Below, one piece after another: positions 5,502-8,961 of a DNA stretch of 8,961 nt (its first letter is position 1; every line of letters starts with the position of its first letter). Source of the stretch: JBBQIY01 sp964618405 (lineage in GTDB: Bacteria; Verrucomicrobiota; Kiritimatiellia; RFP12; UBA3636); contig CAZUAY010000165.1 in NCBI GenBank assembly GCA_964618405.1, positions 1 through 8,961 on the forward strand. Direction: 5' to 3'. Made by a program: the position numbers and the translations under genes. The notes beneath the pieces are model-generated. The model made no database searches. It saw only the letters and a list, made by a program, of their open reading frames with translations, and was not told where the DNA came from.

Positions 5502-6133
5502 TAACTGGGTTTCGGCATGTGATGAATTTCATCGGCGAGCATCTCGGCTTCACCCCTGCTATGACAGACGTGAATGGTGGTGATGCCCAGCTCCCTCTGC
5601 ACCTGCTTGAGCATCTGACAGATTTCCTGCCGCGACTCCGTATCCAAAGCACTAACCGGTTCATCCAACACAAGTAGTTGGGGTTCACGAACGAGTGCGC
5701 GAGCAAGCGCCACGCGTTGACGTTCACCACCACTGAGATTGATGACGCTGCGCTCGAGCAAGGGTTCTAACGACAGGCGTTTTATAACGGGCTCGGTTTT
5801 GACTGCGGCCTTTTCTCCCGTAACACCTGCAACTTTTAGAGCAAACAGAATATTATCACGCACATTCAAATGCGGAAAAAGTCCTGTATTCTGTGGCACA
5901 TAACCGATGTTTCTGAAACGCGGCTCCAGAAAAGTTATATCGTGCCCATTGAGCGTGATCACGCCGGAGTCAATATCAATCAACCCGCAAATCGCTTTCA
6001 GCAGTAACGATTTCCCTGTGCCGTTGCGTCCCATGATCACAAAATAGTTGTGCCCCTTGAGGTCAAGAGAAAAATCTTTGAGCGCAAACGTGCCAGCCCG
6101 CAGGCAGAGCGTGTCGATGCGTAGCCCAATCAT
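5501..6133 (-). CDS. ABC transporter ATPase, molybdate/tungstate importer type
   Basis: This is the ATP-binding subunit of the importer encoded leftward from 8677. From the ATG at 6133 it has 210 residues, with Walker A GRNGTGKS (35-42), Q-loop Gln81 in YVPQNTGLFPH, signature LSGGERQR (133-140), Walker B LLVLDEP with Glu158, D-loop SALD, and switch His191. All parts needed for ATP hydrolysis are present. The chain stops about 19 residues after the switch His, with no TOBE or molybdate-sensing domain; ModC proteins are often about 350 residues. The ATG at 6131-6133 overlaps the permease TGA as ATGA, with GGAAGG upstream, pointing to translational coupling. A GTG at 6137-6139 is an alternative start adding two residues. 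Substrate specificity is inferred from the partner receptor and permease. Confidence 0.88.
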   Translation of the reverse strand: MIGLRIDTLCLRAGTFALKDFSLDLKGHNYFVIMGRNGTGKSLLLKAICGLIDIDSGVITLNGHDITFLEPRFRNIGYVPQNTGLFPHLNVRDNILFALKVAGVTGEKAAVKTEPVIKRLSLEPLLERSVINLSGGERQRVALARALVREPQLLVLDEPVSALDTESRQEICQMLKQVQRELGITTIHVCHSRGEAEMLADEIHHMPKPS

Positions 6134-7044
6134 GCCCACCGCCTTCCTGGAACGATTTTATGCACCAGCATAATCGCGCCGCAAGCGATTATCATCGTAA
6201 TGAGCGCAATAACTAAGGCGGATTCCACATTGCCGATATTCAATTGAAGCCACATAGTTGTCGGCATCACCTGAACACGCCGACCGGTTCCGACAAAAAC
6301 CATCAGAGGACCGAAGACCCCCATTGCTCGGGCCCAGGCCATGATACCTCCCGCGACAACGCCATTGCGAGCGAGCGGCAGCGTGACCCTTCGAAAAACC
6401 ATCATGCTGGAACACCCGAGCGTCAAGGCCACATCCTCCAGATTACGATCCACTTCTTCAAAAGCGGTTTTCACCGCTCGGATACAGTAAGAGACCGCCA
6501 TGAGATACTGACATAAGACGATACCGAATAGTCCATCAACCCCCGGCTCTGTATTATTCCAGAACGAAAAGAGAGGAGAGCCGACGGCTGTGTTTCGAAA
6601 AAGTTTTAGCGGTAAACCACAAACAAGGTGGATGCGTTCACACACAAGATTTATAACCTCTTTTGCAGATGCACCGAAATCGGTGCCGAAAAACGCCAGC
6701 AACGAAAGGCCCAGCACGACAGGCGGCAGAACAATGGGGATGTCCACCAAGGTATCAATCACCGCATGCCCCGGGAAACGGGTGCGGCTGAGCGCGTAAC
6801 CGATCGGGATCGCGGTCAGCAGCACCCAAAAAAGCGTGATGAAAGAGGTCAGCAGACTCATAAAAAACGAGTTGATAACCTCGGGCGAACTCAAAATCTC
6901 CCACACCTTACGAGGGCCGACCTTCCAGTGCGCCATATACACGAGATCCGATACGAGCAGTAGAACAATCAGCCCTGCAAAGAACACAAGAGCGACCAGA
7001 GAAATTACTTTAACGGGGTCGCTTCGAGTTTTGCGTTTTTTCAT
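6130..7044 (-). CDS. ABC transporter permease, ModB/WtpB-like
   Basis: This encodes a 304-residue inner-membrane permease. Hydrophobic segments lie at about 11-33, 58-85, 94-118, 172-195, 228-252 and 274-296. The cytoplasmic EAA loop that docks the ATPase is clear: EDVALTLGCSSMMVFRRVTLP (about 203-223), with the conserved Gly and the closing LP. The ModB-type segment DIPIVLPPVVLGLSLL (101-116) supports molybdate/tungstate or a related oxyanion. Two oddities stand out: an extra N-terminal membrane segment, and a hydrophilic stretch of about 50 residues (119-171) between membrane segments. Usual ModB proteins are about 220-230 residues. It begins 58 bases after the receptor gene with no clear Shine-Dalgarno, and its stop overlaps the ATPase start by 4 bases. 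The ATG at 7042-7044 opens with MKKRKTR, a typical positively charged N-terminus. Confidence 0.85.
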   Translation of the reverse strand: MKKRKTRSDPVKVISLVALVFFAGLIVLLLVSDLVYMAHWKVGPRKVWEILSSPEVINSFFMSLLTSFITLFWVLLTAIPIGYALSRTRFPGHAVIDTLVDIPIVLPPVVLGLSLLAFFGTDFGASAKEVINLVCERIHLVCGLPLKLFRNTAVGSPLFSFWNNTEPGVDGLFGIVLCQYLMAVSYCIRAVKTAFEEVDRNLEDVALTLGCSSMMVFRRVTLPLARNGVVAGGIMAWARAMGVFGPLMVFVGTGRRVQVMPTTMWLQLNIGNVESALVIALITMIIACGAIMLVHKIVPGRRWA

Positions 7045-7102
7045 GATGTTGGCAAGAGAGATTGTTCAGCGAGCACGATGATTTTGTATAAATAGGTCAC
7101 GG

Positions 7103-8677
7103 CTAATCGACGTCAAGGGTGTACCCGTTGTCCTTCAGAATAACACGTCCTTCGGCACCTATGATAAATTCAATGAACAGCTTCGCGTTCGCCTCTTGCG
7201 GGCTATTCTTCAATAGCCCAATTTCGACAGTTGAGATCCGATTCTTTTCTTTGGGAATCGGGATGATATCGACGTCATCACTGATATTAGCGGCGATGGC
7301 ATCCCAAGTCATCGCGACATCGATGTTGTTCATCTTGACCCACACGCCAAGTTCGTTAACCGTAGTTGATTCCTTTGCGCTGATAGAGGACCGATCGATA
7401 TTGTTTTCATCCAGAATCTGCTGCGTGATGCGCCCAATCTCGCAAGAGTTTACTTCTCCAAATCCAACGCGCAAATCAGGGCGGACGAGATCCTCGATTC
7501 CCTTAATATCCTTAGGATTGCCTTTTCGAACCATCAGGGCCGGAACAAAATAAGAGACCTTTTCTCTCGAGAGCACCTTGCCGCTCTTCTCCTGCAACTG
7601 ATCTAAATACCAAACATCACCAGGCAGAAAAAGATCAACATCGCTTGCATTTACCGCTCGGGCGAGAATAATCCCACTCCCTCCATAATCGACTTCCACG
7701 GTAATACCGGTTTTTCCCTTAAAGGCGGTGATTAGTTTATCAACCGCTCGGCGCAATCCGGCCCCGGCATACATCACCACCGGTTTATCGTTAGCGGATA
7801 GCGCTAGTTTCGCGGTGGCAGCAGGCAGAGCTTCACCGTTGGCATAAAATTGCTGAGGGGTAGACACCGTGTAACCATAATCATCGAAAATACTAGCGCA
7901 GTGTTTTGAAGCGACAAACTCAGCAAACTTGCGTGCCGCTTTGGGCTGTTTTGAACAGGCTAGCGTGGCAAGGGTGACACGTAGCGGTGACAACCAATAT
8001 TTTTTACTCGATGCAGAGGTAACAGCATCAACGTAGGGGGTTGGCAACTGTTCATCAATCGGAATACAATCAAGCGCGTCAGCACGCAATTTCCAAACCG
8101 CGTTCCAGACGATACTCGCATCAGCGTTATTCATTTTGACATAGTTAGCCGCATAACCACCGCTTTTATTGGTGATGATCTTTTTCTCTTTGTTAAGCTG
8201 AGCAAAATCAATACCCGCCTTGCCAAAGATCGTCGGCAACATGTGCCCCAAGCTGGACAGCTCATAATCGGTCAGAATAATACGCAAATCTTCGCGCGCA
8301 AAGTCTTTAATTCCTGTGACGTTTTTGGGATTCCCTTTTGCAACCACGATCACGGGAGTTAATTCAGCGATTTGCCACCCATCGACACCCATCTTCCACT
8401 TTTGCATCAGAATATCCATAAAGGGGTCATGGGACACATAAACATCACCCTTTTTTTGTCCTTGGATATGAGCCAGCAACTCGCCTGAGCCGGCAGAGTT
8501 CATTTCAACCTTAACCCCAGTCTCCTCCGTGTAAACCTCGGCTATCTTTTGCATGACAGGGAGCATAGTTCCCCCCACATGGCAAATCAGAGGCTCGCTG
8601 CTCTTTTGTGTTCTCGAGCAAGAACTGATTAGCAACCCAGCCAAAATTACACCGCAACATCTCACGATACGTTTCAT
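7103..8677 (-). CDS. Lipoprotein solute receptor with two ModA-like domains in tandem
   Basis: This encodes a 524-residue periplasmic receptor for the downstream permease and ATPase. Residues 1-20 form a lipoprotein signal, MKRIVRCCGVILAGLLISSC, with probable lipidation at Cys20. Two related type-2 periplasmic binding domains follow, about 30-272 and 298-522, joined by a linker of about 25 residues. Repeated landmarks in each half are a GSG loop (63-65 and 333-335), KGNPK followed by GI-D and DLR (115-132 and 385-403), VKMNN followed by a W-A strand (180-194 and 447-461), and a closing YGYT or NGYT (267-270 and 517-520). These are ModA/WtpA-type (molybdate or tungstate) features; another oxyanion is possible. 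The halves are diverged, so the duplication is old. Start choice: AAGGA (8690-8686) lies 8 bases before the ATG at 8677, and an upstream in-frame ATG at 8740 would spoil the signal peptide. Confidence 0.87.
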   Translation of the reverse strand: MKRIVRCCGVILAGLLISSCSRTQKSSEPLICHVGGTMLPVMQKIAEVYTEETGVKVEMNSAGSGELLAHIQGQKKGDVYVSHDPFMDILMQKWKMGVDGWQIAELTPVIVVAKGNPKNVTGIKDFAREDLRIILTDYELSSLGHMLPTIFGKAGIDFAQLNKEKKIITNKSGGYAANYVKMNNADASIVWNAVWKLRADALDCIPIDEQLPTPYVDAVTSASSKKYWLSPLRVTLATLACSKQPKAARKFAEFVASKHCASIFDDYGYTVSTPQQFYANGEALPAATAKLALSANDKPVVMYAGAGLRRAVDKLITAFKGKTGITVEVDYGGSGIILARAVNASDVDLFLPGDVWYLDQLQEKSGKVLSREKVSYFVPALMVRKGNPKDIKGIEDLVRPDLRVGFGEVNSCEIGRITQQILDENNIDRSSISAKESTTVNELGVWVKMNNIDVAMTWDAIAANISDDVDIIPIPKEKNRISTVEIGLLKNSPQEANAKLFIEFIIGAEGRVILKDNGYTLDVD

Positions 8678-8685
8678 ATTATCTG

Positions 8686-8690
8686 TCCTT
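8686..8690 (-). promoter_or_regulatory. Shine-Dalgarno deciding the receptor start
   Basis: AAGGA on the minus strand sits 8 bases upstream of the ATG at 8677. It selects that start over the in-frame ATG at 8740, and the chosen start yields a clean lipoprotein signal. Confidence 0.8.
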
Positions 8691-8735
8691 TTTTTAGTTT
8701 TGAAGGTCTTTGTGCTTAACATGGAGACTAACGAT

Positions 8736-8741
8736 ATCATA
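8736..8741 (-). promoter_or_regulatory. Possible -10 box for the importer operon
   Basis: The minus strand reads TATGAT here, about 59 bases ahead of the receptor ATG. There is no good -35 at 16-18 bases upstream, so this is only a candidate. I found no convincing ModE-type operator or molybdenum-cofactor riboswitch fold between 8678 and 8779. Confidence 0.25.
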
Positions 8742-8769
8742 AAAGCTAATACACTTCATTACCGTTTAT

Positions 8770-8789
8770 GTAATCGATCGTAATCGGTC
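8770..8789 (+). repeat. Tandem GTAATC boxes flanking palindrome copy 2
   Basis: GTAATCGATC (8770-8779) is followed directly by GTAATCGGTC (8780-8789), the second being the left arm of the palindrome. In orientation-matched view this mirrors the doubled GTAATTTGC boxes at copy 1. Confidence 0.7.
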
Positions 8790-8818
8790 AGGCACAGGGG
8801 CTGTGCCTGACCGATTAC
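8780..8818 (+). repeat. REP-like palindromic element, copy 2 (perfect)
   Basis: GTAATCGGTCAGGCACAG (8780-8797) pairs perfectly over 18 bp with 8801-8818 around a GGG loop. Compared with copy 1, the T-A pair (3212/3238) is a G-C pair here (8786/8812) and the C-A mismatch is repaired to C-G (8785/8813). The structure therefore appears maintained. It lies about 100 bases upstream of the receptor gene start, without a T run, so it may end up in the operon leader or act as a boundary. Confidence 0.87.
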
Positions 8819-8883
8819 AGTTGCGAGTCCTATCAGGAAGAATGGTCTGGGTTTTCGGCGTGTTTCTCTCGTCGCCGCGAGCC
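8819..8883. other. Spacer between palindrome and dispersed repeat
   Basis: This holds no gene. It begins AGTTGCGAGTCC, resembling the GATTACAGTCG end of copy 1 read on the minus strand. A short CTCG/CGAG inverted pair near 8868-8881 is too small to call. Confidence 0.4.
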
Positions 8884-8942
8884 TATCTTATGCGGAGATC
8901 TCTCTAATTCTAAACGCAAATCCCCGATGCCCATCTGGGGGG
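8884..8942 (+). repeat. 59-base dispersed repeat, copy 2
   Basis: This is 55 of 59 bases identical to 3092-3150, in the same orientation. The substitutions are scattered (T/A, C/T, T/C, T/G). It is followed within 2 bases by the heptamer array, whereas copy 1 has about 23 extra bases at that junction (3151-3173). Confidence 0.85.
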
Positions 8943-8961
8943 TGCTAGCGACTAGCCACTA
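8943..8961 (+). repeat. Heptamer tandem array, second copy, cut by window end
   Basis: CTAGCGACTAGCCACTA at 8945-8961 is identical to 3176-3192. The array continues beyond the window, so its length is unknown. Confidence 0.75.

Noticed and set aside
7119..7553. 144-codon open frame on the plus strand
   Set aside because: It lies antisense within the receptor gene, whose second binding domain is clearly coding.
8678..8740. Upstream ATG extending the receptor by 21 residues
   Set aside because: The extension would bury the lipoprotein signal; AAGGA at 8690-8686 points to 8677.
8691..8779. ModE operator or molybdenum-cofactor riboswitch ahead of the importer
   Set aside because: I could not find the expected inverted repeat or a multi-stem fold by eye.

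Overview
The window reads like accessory DNA from an uncultured carbohydrate-degrading bacterium of the Planctomycetota-Verrucomicrobiota-Chlamydiota group, perhaps Kiritimatiellota or Verrucomicrobiota. This is an inference. It rests on unsecreted multi-domain esterases, a beta-helix protein ending in a choice-of-anchor Q type tail, an SGNH esterase, and intergenic DNA packed with short dispersed repeats. No rRNA, tRNA, CRISPR array, transposase or integrase is visible.

Layout, left to right. (1) Positions 1-138 are a leader that begins with a fragment of an intergenic repeat. (2) Positions 139-2941 hold two co-directional alpha/beta hydrolase genes only 4 bases apart. The first encodes a 651-residue protein with an intact acetyl-esterase-like N-terminal half and a second hydrolase-like half lacking a recognisable nucleophile serine. 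The second encodes a 280-residue carboxylesterase. Neither has a signal peptide, so both should act in the cytoplasm, for example removing acyl groups from imported oligosaccharides. (3) Positions 2942-3295 are non-coding and made of at least six repeat types. (4) A good extended -10 promoter (3273-3301) drives an exported beta-helix protein, split by a one-base frameshift at a T run (3987-3990), followed 16 bases later by an exported SGNH/GDSL esterase gene (4719-5483). (5) A hairpin (5464-5501) separates this unit from a convergent operon. (6) Read leftward, 8677-5501 encodes a complete ABC importer of the molybdate/tungstate type: a lipoprotein solute receptor, a permease and an ATPase. (7) The right end (8678-8961) carries second copies of two repeats seen at 3092-3255.

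The left half is plausibly a polysaccharide side-chain deacylation locus, with one secreted and two cytoplasmic esterases plus a surface or secreted beta-helix protein. The right half is an oxyanion importer. Its most unusual protein is the receptor, which contains two divergent copies of the binding domain in one chain. The strongest non-coding signal is a palindromic element present twice in opposite orientation, with a compensatory base-pair change and duplicated GTAAT boxes on the same flank in both copies.
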